NCBI RefSeq assembly: GCF_900111835.1
Contig: NZ_FOJP01000008.1
Span: forward strand, 186,001 to 250,000
Direction: 5' to 3'
Origin: Metapseudomonas otitidis
GTDB lineage: Bacteria > Pseudomonadota > Gammaproteobacteria > Pseudomonadales > Pseudomonadaceae
Length of the DNA stretch: 64,000 bases
In this document: in pieces, positions 53,614-63,473 of the stretch
How positions within the stretch are numbered: the stretch's first letter is position 1
Layout: each line of letters begins with the position of its first letter
The notes under the pieces: model-generated
Databases searched by the model: none
What the model was told of the DNA's origin: nothing
Seen by the model: the letters and a program-made list of their open reading frames with translations, nothing else
Program-made: the position numbers and the translations under genes

Positions 53614-54249
53614 GTGAGCCAGTTCTTCCAGGTCCACCCGGAAAATCCGCAGGTCCGCCTGATCAAGCAGGCGGTGGAGATCGTCCGGGGCGGCGGCGTG
53701 ATCGTCTACCCGACCGACTCCTCCTACGCCATCGGCTGTGCGATCGGCGAGAAGTCGGCGGTGGAGCGCATCCGTCGCCTGCGCCGACTGGACGACAAGC
53801 ACAACTTCACCCTGGTCTGCCGCGACCTCTCCGAGCTCGGGCTGTTCGCCAAGGTCGACACGGCGGCGTTCCGCCTGCTCAAGGCCCATACACCCGGCCC
53901 CTACACCTTCATCCTCAACGCCACCCGCGAGGTGCCGAGGATGCTGATGCACCCGAAACGCCGCACCATCGGCCTGCGGGTGCCTGACCACCCCATCGCC
54001 CTGGCATTGCTGGCCGAACTGGGTGCGCCGCTGATGAGCGCGTCGCTCATCCTCTCCGGTGAGGCCCAGCCAATGAGCGACCCCTACGAGATGCGCCAGA
54101 TGCTGGAGCACCACGTGGACCTGATCATCGACGGCGGCTACGGCGGTGTCGAAGCGTCCACCGTGGTGGACCTGTCGGAAGGCGAACCGAGCATCTTCCG
54201 CGTCGGCTGTGGCGACCCCACTCCGTTCCTGGCGGACGCCGGCGCGTGA
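53614..54249 (+). CDS. yciO: YciO (Sua5/YrdC/YciO family)
   Basis: A 211-residue relative of the threonylcarbamoyl-AMP synthases. The N-terminus [16 protein letters not shown] and the core [25 protein letters not shown] and [10 protein letters not shown] are very close to E. coli YciO rather than TsaC. The start is GTG at 53614 with AGGGAG upstream; the longer frame overlaps the previous gene. YciO binds tRNA/ATP-type ligands, but its in vivo role in t6A formation is unproven. Its stop overlaps the scpA start (GTGA). Confidence 0.9.
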   Translation: MSQFFQVHPENPQVRLIKQAVEIVRGGGVIVYPTDSSYAIGCAIGEKSAVERIRRLRRLDDKHNFTLVCRDLSELGLFAKVDTAAFRLLKAHTPGPYTFILNATREVPRMLMHPKRRTIGLRVPDHPIALALLAELGAPLMSASLILSGEAQPMSDPYEMRQMLEHHVDLIIDGGYGGVEASTVVDLSEGEPSIFRVGCGDPTPFLADAGA

Positions 54250-55067
54250 GCGGTGAGCCGACGGGCGTCGACCCTCAGGCCGGCGCCCAGCAGGAGCTGC
54301 CGTTCGCGCTGGTGTATGGCCAGGCGGTCACTGAGCTTCCCGTCGACCTCTATATCCCGCCGGATGCCCTGGAAGTGTTCCTCGAAGCCTTCGAGGGCCC
54401 GCTGGACCTGCTGCTCTACCTCATCCGCAAGCAGAACATCGACATCCTCGACATTCCCGTGGCGGAGATCACCCGCCAGTACATGGGCTATGTCGAGCTG
54501 ATGAAGTCGGTGCGCCTGGAGCTGGCGGCCGAGTACCTGGTGATGGCCGCGATGCTGGCCGAGATCAAGTCGCGCATGCTGTTGCCGCGTTCCGGCGAGA
54601 GCGAGGAGGAAGAGGAAGATCCCCGCGCCGAGCTGATCCGCCGCCTGCAGGAGTACGAGCGCTTCAAGCAGGCCGCCGAAGGCCTGGACACCCTGCCCCG
54701 GGTGGGGCGCGACCTCATCGTGCCGCGCGTGGATGCGCCCGAGGCGCGGGCCCGCAAGCTGCTGCCCGATGTGAGCCTGGAGGAAGTGCTGCTCTCCATG
54801 GCCGAGGTGCTGCGCCGGGCCGACATGTTCGAAAGCCACCAGGTCACCCGCGAGGCGCTGTCCACCCGCGAGCGCATGAGCGAGGTGCTGGAGCGCCTCA
54901 AGGGCGGCGGCTTCGTGCCCTTCGTCCAGCTGTTCGCCCCGGAAGAGGGGCGCCTGGGCGTGGTGGTCACCTTCATGGCCGTGCTCGAACTGATCAAGGA
55001 ACAACTGGTTGAACTGGTGCAGAATGAGTCCTTCGCGCCCATCCATGTCCGTGCCCGAGCCGAGTGA
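54246..55067 (+). CDS. scpA: Segregation and condensation protein ScpA
   Basis: Kleisin subunit of the bacterial SMC-ScpAB condensin. It is 273 residues long and begins with GTG at 54246, which overlaps the yciO stop. The N-terminal SMC-head-binding helices (FEGPLDLLLYLIRKQNIDILDIPVAEITRQYMGYVE) and C-terminal winged helix are recognisable. Four bases after its stop comes scpB. Pseudomonas also has MukBEF-like condensins, so this is one of two systems in some species. Confidence 0.93.
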   Translation: MSGEPTGVDPQAGAQQELPFALVYGQAVTELPVDLYIPPDALEVFLEAFEGPLDLLLYLIRKQNIDILDIPVAEITRQYMGYVELMKSVRLELAAEYLVMAAMLAEIKSRMLLPRSGESEEEEEDPRAELIRRLQEYERFKQAAEGLDTLPRVGRDLIVPRVDAPEARARKLLPDVSLEEVLLSMAEVLRRADMFESHQVTREALSTRERMSEVLERLKGGGFVPFVQLFAPEEGRLGVVVTFMAVLELIKEQLVELVQNESFAPIHVRARAE

Positions 55068-55070
55068 CCG

Positions 55071-55874
55071 ATGAACCTCAACGACACCAAGGAGTTGGCT
55101 TCCCTGCTCGAAGCCTTTCTGCTGGCCGCGGGCAAGCCCCTGTCGCTGGAGCGGATCGCTGAGCTGTTCGAGGAAGCCGAGCGCCCGGAGCTGTCGAAGA
55201 TCCGCGACGCCCTCGCCGTGCTGGCCAAGTCCTGCAATGGCCGTGCATTCGAACTGAAGGAGGTGGCCTCGGGCTACCGCCTCCAGGTGCGCGAGCGCTT
55301 CGCCCCCTGGGTCGGGCGCCTCTGGGAGGAGCGGCCGCAGCGCTATTCCCGCGCATTGCTGGAGACTCTTGCACTCATCGCCTACCGGCAACCCATCACC
55401 CGGGGGGAGATCGAGGACATCCGTGGCGTCACGGTGAACAGCCAGATCGTCAAGACGCTGATGGAGCGGGAGTGGATCCGCGTCGTGGGCTACCGCGACG
55501 TGCCGGGCAAGCCGGCGATGTTCGCCACCACCAAGGCCTTCCTCGATCACTTCAACCTGCGCAACCTCGACGAACTGCCGCCCCTGGCTGCCTTGCGCGA
55601 ACTGGAGCCGGAGCCCGAGCTGGCCCTGGATGACGACGCGCCGGTGCCGGCCGACCTGCAGGCCCGCGCGGACGCGGCACTGGGCGAGGAGCCTGCCGGC
55701 GAGCCCCGCGAGGAAGTCAGCTTCCGTAGCCTGCTGGCTGAGCTGGACACCATGGAGGAGGGGCTCAAGACCGACTTCGACGACCTCCTGCCGCCTGACG
55801 ACGAGCCCGCCCCGGTCGATGAGGCGGAGGATGAGGACACCCCGCTCGCCGACGAAGGCGAGACCCTGCACTGA
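55071..55874 (+). CDS. scpB: Segregation and condensation protein ScpB
   Basis: Partner of ScpA that bridges the SMC ring. Two winged-helix domains occupy about 1-170 (LLETLALIAYRQPITRGEIEDIRGV is the signature). After that a long acidic tail (about 180-267, strongly Asp/Glu-rich) extends it to 267 residues, longer than the about 190 of Bacillus ScpB. Such tails are common in Pseudomonas ScpB and are probably disordered. Confidence 0.92.
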   Translation: MNLNDTKELASLLEAFLLAAGKPLSLERIAELFEEAERPELSKIRDALAVLAKSCNGRAFELKEVASGYRLQVRERFAPWVGRLWEERPQRYSRALLETLALIAYRQPITRGEIEDIRGVTVNSQIVKTLMEREWIRVVGYRDVPGKPAMFATTKAFLDHFNLRNLDELPPLAALRELEPEPELALDDDAPVPADLQARADAALGEEPAGEPREEVSFRSLLAELDTMEEGLKTDFDDLLPPDDEPAPVDEAEDEDTPLADEGETLH

Positions 55875-55883
55875 GATGACCTG

Positions 55884-56063
55884 ATGAAGGACCCCTGCAT
55901 CGGCGTCTGCCAGTTTTCCGACGATGTCTGCCGGGGCTGCGGCCGCACCCGCCGCGAGATCAAGGCCTGGAAGAAGCTGGGCAAGGGCGAGCGCTTGGTG
56001 GTGCTGGCCGAAGCCGACCTGCGTCTGCTGGCGCTGCAGGCGACCGGCCGGCGCAAAGGCTGA
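55884..56063 (+). CDS. DUF1289 small protein
   Basis: A 59-residue protein, MKDPCIGVCQFS..., with four cysteines in the pattern CxxxC...CxxC near the N-terminus (CIGVC, CRGCGRT), typical of DUF1289 and likely to bind zinc. The function is unknown. It starts 9 bases after the scpB stop, within the same transcription unit, and precedes the rluB promoter. Confidence 0.85.
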   Translation: MKDPCIGVCQFSDDVCRGCGRTRREIKAWKKLGKGERLVVLAEADLRLLALQATGRRKG

Positions 56064-56150
56064 CGGCCCGGCCAGGTCTGGCTAGCCTCAGTGACTACCG
56101 CCGCGTATGATGCGCGACCTTTTTCGAGCGATACACCGGGAGGTGCCCAG

Positions 56151-57446
56151 ATGAACGAAGACGATTACAGCCCCGCAGGGGAAAAGCTGCAGAAGGTCCT
56201 GGCCCGCATGGGGCTGGCCTCGCGCCGCGACATCGAGGCCTGGATCACCGAAGGCCGCGTCAAGGTCAACGGCGCTGCTGCCACCCTCGGCCAGCGGGTC
56301 GACAGCCATGACGCCATCAGCGTCGACGGCCGCCTGCTCAAGCGCGAGGAAGAGGCCGAGAGCGTCCGCCGCGTGCTGATCTACAACAAGCCCGAAGGCG
56401 AAGTCTGCACCCGCGACGACCCGGAAGGCCGCCCCACCGTCTTCGAGCGCCTGCCCCGCCTGCGTTCCGGTCGCTGGATCAACGTCGGCCGCCTGGACAT
56501 CAACACCACCGGCCTGCTGCTGTTCACCACCGACGGTGAGCTGGCGAACCGGCTGATGCACCCCTCCTACGAGATGGACCGCGAGTACGCCGTGCGTGTG
56601 CGCGGCGAGGTCACCGAGGAGATGCTGGAGAACCTGAAGAACGGCGTGATGCTGGAAGACGGCCCGGCCAAGTTCACCGACATCCAGGAAGCTCCGGGCG
56701 GTGAAGGCTTCAACCACTGGTACCACTGCGTGGTGATGGAAGGCCGCAACCGCGAAGTGCGTCGCCTGTGGGAGTCCCAGGGCCTGGTGGTGAGCCGTCT
56801 GAAGCGTGTGCGCTTCGGCCCGGTGTTCATCACCTCCGACCTGACCATGGGACGTTGGCGTGAGATGGGCCAGCAGGAAGTGGACATCCTCAGCGAGGAA
56901 GTCGGCCTGCGCCCGGTGGCCCTGCCGGCCATGAAGGCTAAGTCCCGCGAGAAGCTGGAGCGCATGCAGCGCAAGTCCGCCAAGCCGGTGGCACCGCGCT
57001 CGCGCCCTGCCCGCAGCGAGGGGGACGAGCGCCCGGCTCGTGCGCCCCGTGGCGAGAAAGCCGAGCGTCCGAGTCGTCCCCGTGGCGAAGGTGCGGAGCG
57101 CCCGGTGCGTTCGCCGCGTCCGGCCCGTGGTGAGGGTGATGAGCGTCCGGTGCGCGCCCCGCGTGGCGAGAAGGCCGAGCGCCCGAGCCGTCCGCGTGGT
57201 GAAGGGGCTGAGCGTCCGGCCCGCGCGCCCCGTCCGGCTGGGCGTGGTGAGCCGCGTGGTACGCCGATCGCCGAGCGTCCGAAGGACTCCGGTCGCAAGC
57301 CGCAGCGCCCGGCCCGCCCCCAGGGTGATGCCGTGGAAGTGGCCGATCGCCCGCAGCGCAAGCCCAAGCCGCAGCGTCCGGTGAGCCGCCGCAGCAATCC
57401 GCCGGCCGGCGAAGGCCAGCGCCCGGGCTTCGGTCGCAAGCGCTGA
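56151..57446 (+). CDS. rluB: 23S rRNA pseudouridine synthase RluB with a long basic tail
   Basis: Converts U2605 of 23S rRNA (E. coli numbering) to pseudouridine. S4 RNA-binding domain about 8-70; catalytic Asp116 in [14 protein letters not shown]; the core ends about residue 260. The remaining 170 residues are rich in Arg, Pro, Glu and Gly and contain two copies of a 38-residue repeat. Total length is 431, whereas E. coli RluB has about 290. GGGAGG precedes the ATG at 56151, and a TATGAT -10-like box lies at 56105. The tail is probably disordered and RNA-binding. Confidence 0.93.
   Translation: MNEDDYSPAGEKLQKVLARMGLASRRDIEAWITEGRVKVNGAAATLGQRVDSHDAISVDGRLLKREEEAESVRRVLIYNKPEGEVCTRDDPEGRPTVFERLPRLRSGRWINVGRLDINTTGLLLFTTDGELANRLMHPSYEMDREYAVRVRGEVTEEMLENLKNGVMLEDGPAKFTDIQEAPGGEGFNHWYHCVVMEGRNREVRRLWESQGLVVSRLKRVRFGPVFITSDLTMGRWREMGQQEVDILSEEVGLRPVALPAMKAKSREKLERMQRKSAKPVAPRSRPARSEGDERPARAPRGEKAERPSRPRGEGAERPVRSPRPARGEGDERPVRAPRGEKAERPSRPRGEGAERPARAPRPAGRGEPRGTPIAERPKDSGRKPQRPARPQGDAVEVADRPQRKPKPQRPVSRRSNPPAGEGQRPGFGRKR
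57003..57230 (+). repeat. In-frame 114-bp tandem repeat in rluB
   Basis: Two consecutive 38-codon units (57003-57116 and 57117-57230), each beginning RPAR(S/G)EGDERP and containing [18 protein letters not shown]. Protein identity is almost complete while codons differ at several third positions, so the duplication is not very recent. Shorter RGE(G/K)AERP sub-repeats occur inside each unit. Confidence 0.85.
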
Positions 57447-57465
57447 GGCCGGGTTACAGGCAATG

Positions 57466-57492
57466 AAAAAGGGGCTCGATGAGCCCCTTTTT
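57466..57492. terminator. Bidirectional intrinsic terminator between rluB and the cyclase gene
   Basis: GGGGCTC (57471-57477) and GAGCCCC (57481-57487) form a hairpin flanked by A5 on the left and T5 on the right, so it can stop transcripts from both converging genes. Confidence 0.88.
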
Positions 57493-57509
57493 CATGTCCG
57501 TCGCCTGTG

Positions 57510-58439
57510 TCAGCCCGCCATGGACAGGCGGTTGCGTCCGTTGCGCTTGGCGACATAGAGGGCGTTGTCGGCACGGCGCAGCAAGCTTTGCACCGACTCG
57601 GCCGGCAGCAGCGTGGCGCAGCCCAGGCTGACGGACAGCTCGATCGGCCGGCCGGCCACCAGGTGCTGGATCTCCATCACGCTCAGGCGCAGGCGCTCGC
57701 CCACCATGGCAGCGGCCTCGCGGCAGGTGTTGGAGAGGAGGATGAGGAATTCTTCGCCGCCGTAGCGGAACACCATGTCGACGTTGCGCAGGCGGCCTTT
57801 CAGGGTGGTGGCCACGGCCTTGAGCACTTCGTCGCCGGTGCCGTGGCCGTACTGGTCGTTGATGCGCTTGAAGTGGTCGATGTCCAGCATCAGCACCGAC
57901 AGCGGCTGCTGGTTGCGGCGCGACAGGTCGACCTCGCGCTGCAGGGCCTGGTCCATGGCGATGCGGTTGCCGGTCTCGGTCAGCGGGTCGCGCAGGGCGG
58001 ACTGCACGGCGGTGCGGTACAGCAGCGCGTTGCGCAGCGGGAACAGCAGGCAGGCCAGCAGGGATTCGAGCTGCGCCAGTTCGGTCTCTTCGAAGCGCTG
58101 GCGACGGCGGAACACCAGCTCGCCCAGGTACTCGCCCTCATGGGTCAGGCGATAGCCGGCGGAGTGGGCGGCACGCTCGCCGAACTCCAGGCGCAGGTCG
58201 CTGCCCTGGTGCGCGTAGGCCAGCGCGTCCAGCGGTACCAGGCGCTGTACCTCGCGGAAGAAGCTGCCGAGGATGCGGTCCACTTCCAGGCTGGTCTGCA
58301 GTTGCAGGGTCAGCTGGCGGCGCAGCTCCAGCAATGTGACCTGGCGCGGCGGCTGCAGCGGGGTGGGCGTGTTGTAGCCCAGGCGCTGGAGCTTGGCGGC
58401 ATCGAAATCAATGGTGTTGGTGGGCGTGTGGGGAGCCAT
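57510..58439 (-). CDS. Soluble diguanylate cyclase with GAF-like sensor
   Basis: A 309-residue cytoplasmic c-di-GMP synthase. The N-terminal part (about 35-145) is GAF-like. The GGDEF domain has MLDIDHFKRINDQYGHGTGDEVL for metal/nucleotide binding, the active signature RYGGEEF, and an inhibitory I-site RNVD five residues before it. There are no membrane segments. It stands alone, ending at the shared terminator with rluB, as PA3177 does near rluB in P. aeruginosa. Confidence 0.9.
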   Translation of the reverse strand: MAPHTPTNTIDFDAAKLQRLGYNTPTPLQPPRQVTLLELRRQLTLQLQTSLEVDRILGSFFREVQRLVPLDALAYAHQGSDLRLEFGERAAHSAGYRLTHEGEYLGELVFRRRQRFEETELAQLESLLACLLFPLRNALLYRTAVQSALRDPLTETGNRIAMDQALQREVDLSRRNQQPLSVLMLDIDHFKRINDQYGHGTGDEVLKAVATTLKGRLRNVDMVFRYGGEEFLILLSNTCREAAAMVGERLRLSVMEIQHLVAGRPIELSVSLGCATLLPAESVQSLLRRADNALYVAKRNGRNRLSMAG

Positions 58440-58649
58440 TTGGCGAAACCTCTGACGCTTCGAGCGACGACATCCGACCTAAGGCTATTTCCGTGCCAGG
58501 TTTCACATTACCCGGTAAACCCCTTTTCTATCAGTCGCTTATGCGTTTATGGGGCGGCGGGGTGGCAAGGCGTTGCCGGTTGTCTGACGGGCGAGATGGC
58601 AATTTGATGCCTGTTGCGGAGGGGCGCGCCGGTTTAATGGCAGGGCGAT

Positions 58650-58673
58650 GGCGGCGGCCGGGCGGCCGCCGCC
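58650..58673 (-). terminator. GC-rich hairpin after yciK
   Basis: GGCGGCGGCCG (58650-58660) pairs exactly with CGGCCGCCGCC (58663-58673), 9 bases beyond the yciK stop. A very stable stem without a T-run. The rest of 58440-58649 has no gene I can support. Confidence 0.5.
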
Positions 58674-58681
58674 GGAAGGTC

Positions 58682-59422
58682 TTACTGTGCGTCGAATGCC
58701 TGGCCGTTGATGCCGGTGCTGTCCGCCCCCATGAGGTAGAGGTAGACCGGCATGATGGCCTCGGGTTCCGGGTTCTTGGCGGGGTTCTCGCCGGGGTAGG
58801 CGAGGGCGCGCATGCTGGTGCGGGTGGCGCCCGGGTTGACGCTGTTGGCGCGAACGTTGGCGATGCCGTCGAGCTCGTCGGCCAGGACCTGCATCAGGCC
58901 CTCGGTAGCGAACTTGGAGACGGCGTAGGCGCCCCAGTAGGCGCGCCCCTTGCGTCCCACGCTGCTGGAGGTGAACACCACCGAGGCGTCGCTGGAGAGC
59001 TTGAGCACGGGCAGAAGGGTGCTGGTGAGCATGAACATGGCGTTGACGTTCACCTGCATGACGCGCATGAAGTTCTCGCCGGACAACTGCTCGATGGGTG
59101 TACGCGGGCCGAGGATGGAGGCGTTGTGCAGCAGCCCGTCGAGGCGGCCGAATTCACGCTCCACCAGGGCGGCCAGTTCGTCGAACTGGTGCGGCTGGGC
59201 GGTCTCCAGGTTGAAGGGGATCACGCCCGGCTGCGGGTGGCCGGCGGCTTCGATGGCGTCATACACCTCGTTGAGGTGGGATTCGGTCTTGCCCAGCAGC
59301 AGGACGGTGGCGCCATGGGCAGCGAAGGTCTTGGCGGCGGCGGCTCCGATGCCGCGTCCGGCGCCGGTCACGAGGATGACGCGGTCCTTCAGCAGGTCGG
59401 GGCGGGCGGAATACTGGAACAT
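58682..59422 (-). CDS. yciK: Short-chain dehydrogenase YciK
   Basis: A 246-residue NAD(P)-dependent oxidoreductase. The cofactor site is TGAGRGIG, the structural motif is NAS (LLHNASILG), and the catalytic residues are Ser in FTSSSVG and the YxxxK of YAVSK. The C-terminal part retains PEAIMPVYLYLMGADSTGING, typical of YciK. AAGGAG lies before the ATG at 59422; the frame upstream of it is not family-like. The substrate is unknown. It follows mupP in the same direction. Confidence 0.9.
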   Translation of the reverse strand: MFQYSARPDLLKDRVILVTGAGRGIGAAAAKTFAAHGATVLLLGKTESHLNEVYDAIEAAGHPQPGVIPFNLETAQPHQFDELAALVEREFGRLDGLLHNASILGPRTPIEQLSGENFMRVMQVNVNAMFMLTSTLLPVLKLSSDASVVFTSSSVGRKGRAYWGAYAVSKFATEGLMQVLADELDGIANVRANSVNPGATRTSMRALAYPGENPAKNPEPEAIMPVYLYLMGADSTGINGQAFDAQ

Positions 59423-59509
59423 CGGGAACTCCTTCGAAGCGCTGTGGAGGCTCGCTTCAGGCAATGGGTAGGCGGTACATGGGGGCGCTGCGTGGCAGGC
59501 CCCCGCCGG

Positions 59510-60181
59510 TCAGCAGCTGCAGAGCGCGCGGTCGAGAACGGCGCGCAGCTCGAGCGGATGGTCGACCACCACGTCGGCTCCCCAGTGATGGGGGTTGTCG
59601 TCGGGGTGGATGTAGCCGTAGGTCACGGCGGCGGTGCGCGTCCCGGCGGCGCGACCGGATTCGATGTCACGCAGGTCGTCGCCGATGAACAGCACGCTGG
59701 CCGGCTCCAGCCCCAGCTGGCTGCAGGCGAGGTGGAGCATCTCCGGGTCGGGCTTGCTGTTGGTGACGTGGTCCGGGCAGATGAGCACGGCCGAGCGCTG
59801 GGCCAGGCCAAGCTGCTGCATGATCGGTTCGGCGAAGCGCACCGGCTTGTTGGTCACCACGCCCCAGATGAGCTTGGCGGCCTCGATGTCGGCCAGCAGG
59901 GGCTCGATGCCGTCGAACGGGCGGGTGAGTACGGCGCAGTGTTGCTGGTAGCGCTCGAGGAACTCCAGGCGCAGGGCTTCGAAGCCGGGGGCTTCGGGGT
60001 CCATTTCGAAGGTGGCGGCAACCATGGCGCGGGCGCCACCGGAGACCACGTCACGGATCGATTTCTCGTCCTGTGGCGGCAGGCCGCGCTCGGTGCGCAT
60101 GGCCTGGCAGATGGCGATGAAGTCCGGCGCCGAGTCGAGGAGGGTGCCGTCCATGTCGAAGAGAACCGCTCGCAGTCGCAT
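59510..60181 (-). CDS. mupP: N-acetylmuramic acid 6-phosphate phosphatase MupP
   Basis: HAD phosphatase of 223 residues in the Pseudomonas peptidoglycan-recycling pathway: it dephosphorylates MurNAc-6-P so that MurNAc can be fed directly to UDP-MurNAc by AmgK/MurU, conferring intrinsic fosfomycin tolerance. HAD motifs: [14 protein letters not shown], a Lys in SKPDP and GDDLRD. Related to phosphoglycolate phosphatase; the position between ubiG and yciK identifies it as MupP. A GTG at 60190 abuts the GAGGAG ribosome site, so the ATG at 60181 with 9-base spacing is the start. Confidence 0.88.
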   Translation of the reverse strand: MRLRAVLFDMDGTLLDSAPDFIAICQAMRTERGLPPQDEKSIRDVVSGGARAMVAATFEMDPEAPGFEALRLEFLERYQQHCAVLTRPFDGIEPLLADIEAAKLIWGVVTNKPVRFAEPIMQQLGLAQRSAVLICPDHVTNSKPDPEMLHLACSQLGLEPASVLFIGDDLRDIESGRAAGTRTAAVTYGYIHPDDNPHHWGADVVVDHPLELRAVLDRALCSC

Positions 60182-60186
60182 GGTCG

Positions 60187-60885
60187 TCACTCCTCGCGCA
60201 GGGTCTGGACCATGTAGTTGACATCGACGTCGTTGGCCAGCTTGTAGTGCTTGGTGAGCGGGTTGTAGGTCAGGCCGATGATGTCCTTCACGGCCAGGCC
60301 GGCGGCACGGCTCCAGGCGCCCAGCTCGGACGGGCGAATGAACTTCTTGAAATCATGGGTGCCGCGCGGCAGCAGCTTCATGATGTATTCCGCGCCGACG
60401 ATGGCGAACAGGTACGCCTTGGGGTTGCGGTTGATGGTGGAGAAGAACACCTGGCCGCCAGGCTTGACCAGGGTGTGGCAGGCGCGGATCACCGAAGCGG
60501 GGTCCGGCACATGCTCGAGCATCTCCAGGCAGGTGACGACGTCGAACTGGCCGGGCATCTCGGCTGCCAGCTCCTCGGCGGTGATACGGCGGTATTCCAC
60601 CGGGACGCCGGATTCCAGCTGGTGCAGCTGGGCCACCGCCAGAGGCGCTTCGCCCATGTCGATGCCGGTGACGGTGGCGCCGCGCTGGGCCATGGCTTCG
60701 CTGAGGATGCCACCGCCGCAGCCGACGTCCAGCACGCGCTTGCCGGCGAGGTGGACGCGCTCGTCGATCCAGTTGACCCGCAGGGGGTTGATGTCGTGCA
60801 GGGGCTTGAACTCGCTTTCGCGGTCCCACCAGCGGTGGGCGAGGGCCTCGAACTTGGCGATTTCGGCGTGATCGACGTTGCTCAT
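60187..60885 (-). CDS. ubiG: Ubiquinone biosynthesis O-methyltransferase UbiG
   Basis: Catalyses both O-methylations in ubiquinone synthesis using SAM. The length is 232 residues. Motif I is [13 protein letters not shown]; then [25 protein letters not shown] and [24 protein letters not shown], all characteristic of UbiG. The ATG at 60885 is family-conserved; six further codons upstream are not. It is followed 5 bases later by mupP, the conserved ubiG-mupP order. Confidence 0.95.
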   Translation of the reverse strand: MSNVDHAEIAKFEALAHRWWDRESEFKPLHDINPLRVNWIDERVHLAGKRVLDVGCGGGILSEAMAQRGATVTGIDMGEAPLAVAQLHQLESGVPVEYRRITAEELAAEMPGQFDVVTCLEMLEHVPDPASVIRACHTLVKPGGQVFFSTINRNPKAYLFAIVGAEYIMKLLPRGTHDFKKFIRPSELGAWSRAAGLAVKDIIGLTYNPLTKHYKLANDVDVNYMVQTLREE

Positions 60886-60910
60886 GGTGAACACCTTTAT
60901 CAAACGTAAT

Positions 60911-62236
60911 TCAGTGACCGGCGATGCGCTGGCCCCATTGGCGGGCGGTGGCGATCAGGCGGTCTTCGTCCTGGCGGGTGAGGCGGCCGTCTTCCAGCAG
61001 CGGCTTGCCGTCCACCCACAGGTACCGGACGCGATCGCGCCCGGTGGCATAGATAAGTTGCGATACCGGGTCGTAGACCGGCTGCTGGGCCAGCCCGCTG
61101 AGGTCGACGGCGATCATATCGGCGGCCTTGCCCAGTTCCAGGGAGCCTGTGTCCGCTTCCATGCCCAGCGCGCGGGCGCCGTTGAGGGTGGCCATGCGCA
61201 GGGCGCGGTGGGCGTCCAGGGCGGTGGCGGAGCCGGCGACGGCCTTGGCGAGCAGGGCGGCGGTACGGGTTTCCCCCAGGAGGTCGAGGTCATTGTTGCT
61301 GGCGGCGCCGTCGGTGCCGATGGCGACGTTGACGCCCGCGAGCCAGAGCCGCTCCACCGGGCAGAAACCGCTGGCCAGCTTGAGGTTGGATTCGGGGCAG
61401 TGGATGACGCTGGTGTTGCTTTCTACCAGCAGGGCCAGGTCGTCATCGCTGATCTGGGTCATGTGCACGGCCTGGAAGCGCGGGCCGAGCAGGCCGAGGC
61501 GAGCCAGGCGGGCCATGGGGCGTTCGCCGCGCTGCTCAAGGCTCTGCTGCACCTCGAAGGCGGTTTCCTGCACGTGCATGTGGATGCCTGCATCCAGTTC
61601 CTCGGCCAGCACCCGGATGTTCTCCAGCTTGTCGTCGCTGACGGTGTAGGGGGCGTGGGGACCGAAGGCGACCTTCAGGCGGGGGTGGTGCTTGAGGTCG
61701 CTGAACAGCTCCAGGCCACGGCGCACGGCTTCGCTGGCGTCGTGGGCGCCGGGGATGGGGAAGTCCAGCACCGGGATGGTGATCTGCGCCTTGATGCCGG
61801 CGCCGTGCATGGCTTCGCTGGCCACCGAGGGGAAGAAGTACATGTCGGAGAAGCAGGTGATGCCGCCCTTGATCTGCTCGGCGATGGCCAGCTCGGTGCC
61901 GTCGCGGACGAAGTCCTCGTCGACCCAGCGGGCCTCGGCCGGCCAGATGTGCTTCTCCAGCCAGGTCATCAGCGGCAGGTCGTCGGCGATGCCGCGGAAC
62001 AGCGACATGGCGGCGTGGCCGTGGGTATTCACCAGGCCGGGTGCCAGCAGCATGCCGGGCAGCTCGATGACCTCGCGGGCCGGATGGGCCAGGGCTTCCT
62101 CGCGCTTGGCGATCAGGGCGATACGGCCGTCGCGTACCCCGAGGGCGTGGTGGGAAAGCACGACGCCGGCGGGCTCCACCGGGACGATCCAGGTGGGCAG
62201 CAGGAGCAGGTCGAGGGGGAGGCGGGCGTGGGGCAT
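60911..62236 (-). CDS. mtaD: 5'-methylthioadenosine deaminase (amidohydrolase)
   Basis: Metal-dependent TRZ/ATZ-type amidohydrolase of 441 residues that deaminates 5'-methylthioadenosine to methylthioinosine, the P. aeruginosa route of methionine salvage. Metal ligands: [14 protein letters not shown] and the downstream [12 protein letters not shown]; the catalytic Asp lies in [10 protein letters not shown]. It lies beside mtnA (divergent) exactly as PA3170 lies beside PA3169, which supports the MTA function over S-adenosylhomocysteine or generic chlorohydrolase activity. Confidence 0.9.
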   Translation of the reverse strand: MPHARLPLDLLLLPTWIVPVEPAGVVLSHHALGVRDGRIALIAKREEALAHPAREVIELPGMLLAPGLVNTHGHAAMSLFRGIADDLPLMTWLEKHIWPAEARWVDEDFVRDGTELAIAEQIKGGITCFSDMYFFPSVASEAMHGAGIKAQITIPVLDFPIPGAHDASEAVRRGLELFSDLKHHPRLKVAFGPHAPYTVSDDKLENIRVLAEELDAGIHMHVQETAFEVQQSLEQRGERPMARLARLGLLGPRFQAVHMTQISDDDLALLVESNTSVIHCPESNLKLASGFCPVERLWLAGVNVAIGTDGAASNNDLDLLGETRTAALLAKAVAGSATALDAHRALRMATLNGARALGMEADTGSLELGKAADMIAVDLSGLAQQPVYDPVSQLIYATGRDRVRYLWVDGKPLLEDGRLTRQDEDRLIATARQWGQRIAGH

Positions 62237-62310
62237 GGTGGCGCGTCCTGGGCGCGGAAAATATCGCGGGAGTATACCCGAATAGCCAAGCCAGACCGCC
62301 CCTGCATCGC

Positions 62311-62316
62311 TATAAT
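62311..62316 (+). promoter_or_regulatory. Candidate -10 element of mtnA
   Basis: Perfect TATAAT, 39 bases before the mtnA ATG, in the divergent gap with mtaD. The -35 region is unclear. Confidence 0.45.
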
Positions 62317-62355
62317 CCGCGGTTTTTCGCGAAGTTGACTGGGGTGAGGTGTGGC

Positions 62356-63432
62356 ATGCGTGAGCGACTGTTGGCGGCCGAGAAGGTCACGGCCATCGAG
62401 TGGCGGGACGGCGTCCTGCGGCTGATCGATCAACGGCTCCTGCCGCGCGAGGAAACCTGGCTGTCCTACGACTCCGCTGCGGGTGTGGCCCAGGCCATTC
62501 GTGACATGGTGGTGCGCGGTGCGCCGGCCATTGGCATCAGTGCGGCCTACGGCGTGGTGCTGGGTGCGCGTCAGCGGTTGGCGGCCGGTGGTGACTGGCG
62601 CCAGTCGCTGGAGGAGGACTTTGCGCTTCTGGCGGGCTCCCGCCCTACGGCGGTCAATCTGTTCTGGGCGTTGAACCGCATGCGTGATCGCCTCGAGCGC
62701 CTGAAGGATGCGGAGGATCCGCTGGTGGTGCTGGAGGCCGAGGCAGTGGCGATCCATGAGAGTGATCGCGAGGCCAACCTGACCATGGCGCAATTGGGCA
62801 TGGAGGTGATCCGGCGTCACCAGGGTGCGCCCCAGGCCCTTCTCACTCACTGCAATGCCGGTGCCCTGGCGACCGGTGGTTTCGGTACGGCCCTGGGGGT
62901 TATTCGAGCGGCTCACCTGGAAGGGCTGGTGGAGCGGGTCTACGCCGATGAGACCCGTCCCTGGTTGCAGGGCGCCCGCCTGACGGCCTGGGAGCTGGTG
63001 AACGAGGGCGTGCCGGTGCGCCTGAACGCCGATTCGGCGGCCGCGCACCTGATGAAGGTGGGTGGCATCACCTGGGTGATCGTCGGGGCGGATCGCATCA
63101 CGGCCAATGGTGATGTGGCCAACAAGATCGGCACCTACCAGCTGGCTGTGTGTGCAATGCACCACGGCGTGCGTTTCATGGTGGTGGCGCCCAGTTCCAC
63201 CATCGACATGGGGCTGGAAAGCGGCGAGGACATCCCGATCGAGGAGCGTGCCGGCAGTGAGCTGCTGGAAGTGGGTGGGGTGCGCATTGCGGCGGATGTC
63301 GAGGCCGTCAATCCGGTATTCGACGTGACGCCGGCCGATCTGATCGATGTCATCGTGACCGAGCGCGGCATCGTCGAGCGCCCCGATGCCGAGAAAATGG
63401 CCCAGCTGATGTGCCGCAAGCGCCTGCACTGA
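62356..63432 (+). CDS. mtnA: S-methyl-5-thioribose-1-phosphate isomerase MtnA
   Basis: Converts methylthioribose-1-phosphate to the ribulose form in methionine salvage. A 358-residue protein of the eIF-2B-like fold with [29 protein letters not shown] (catalytic Cys), YADETRP and [19 protein letters not shown] (catalytic Asp). The ATG at 62356 follows GTGAGGTG. Adjacent mtaD provides an earlier step of the same pathway, via methylthioinosine phosphorylase encoded elsewhere. Confidence 0.95.
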   Translation: MRERLLAAEKVTAIEWRDGVLRLIDQRLLPREETWLSYDSAAGVAQAIRDMVVRGAPAIGISAAYGVVLGARQRLAAGGDWRQSLEEDFALLAGSRPTAVNLFWALNRMRDRLERLKDAEDPLVVLEAEAVAIHESDREANLTMAQLGMEVIRRHQGAPQALLTHCNAGALATGGFGTALGVIRAAHLEGLVERVYADETRPWLQGARLTAWELVNEGVPVRLNADSAAAHLMKVGGITWVIVGADRITANGDVANKIGTYQLAVCAMHHGVRFMVVAPSSTIDMGLESGEDIPIEERAGSELLEVGGVRIAADVEAVNPVFDVTPADLIDVIVTERGIVERPDAEKMAQLMCRKRLH

Positions 63433-63441
63433 GGCGTTTTG

Positions 63442-63473
63442 CCCACGCCCGGCGGGGCTGCCTGCCGGGTGGG
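63442..63473 (+). terminator. Hairpin after mtnA
   Basis: CCCGGC (63448-63453) pairs with GCCGGG (63464-63469), extended outward by CCCA/TGGG with a small bulge. The T-run is absent, but it lies 10 bases after the mtnA stop and before the gyrA leader (63474-63650), which holds no other gene. Confidence 0.5.

Noticed and set aside
57003-57230. CRISPR-like repeat array
   Set aside because: The repeats are in-frame codons of rluB without spacers.
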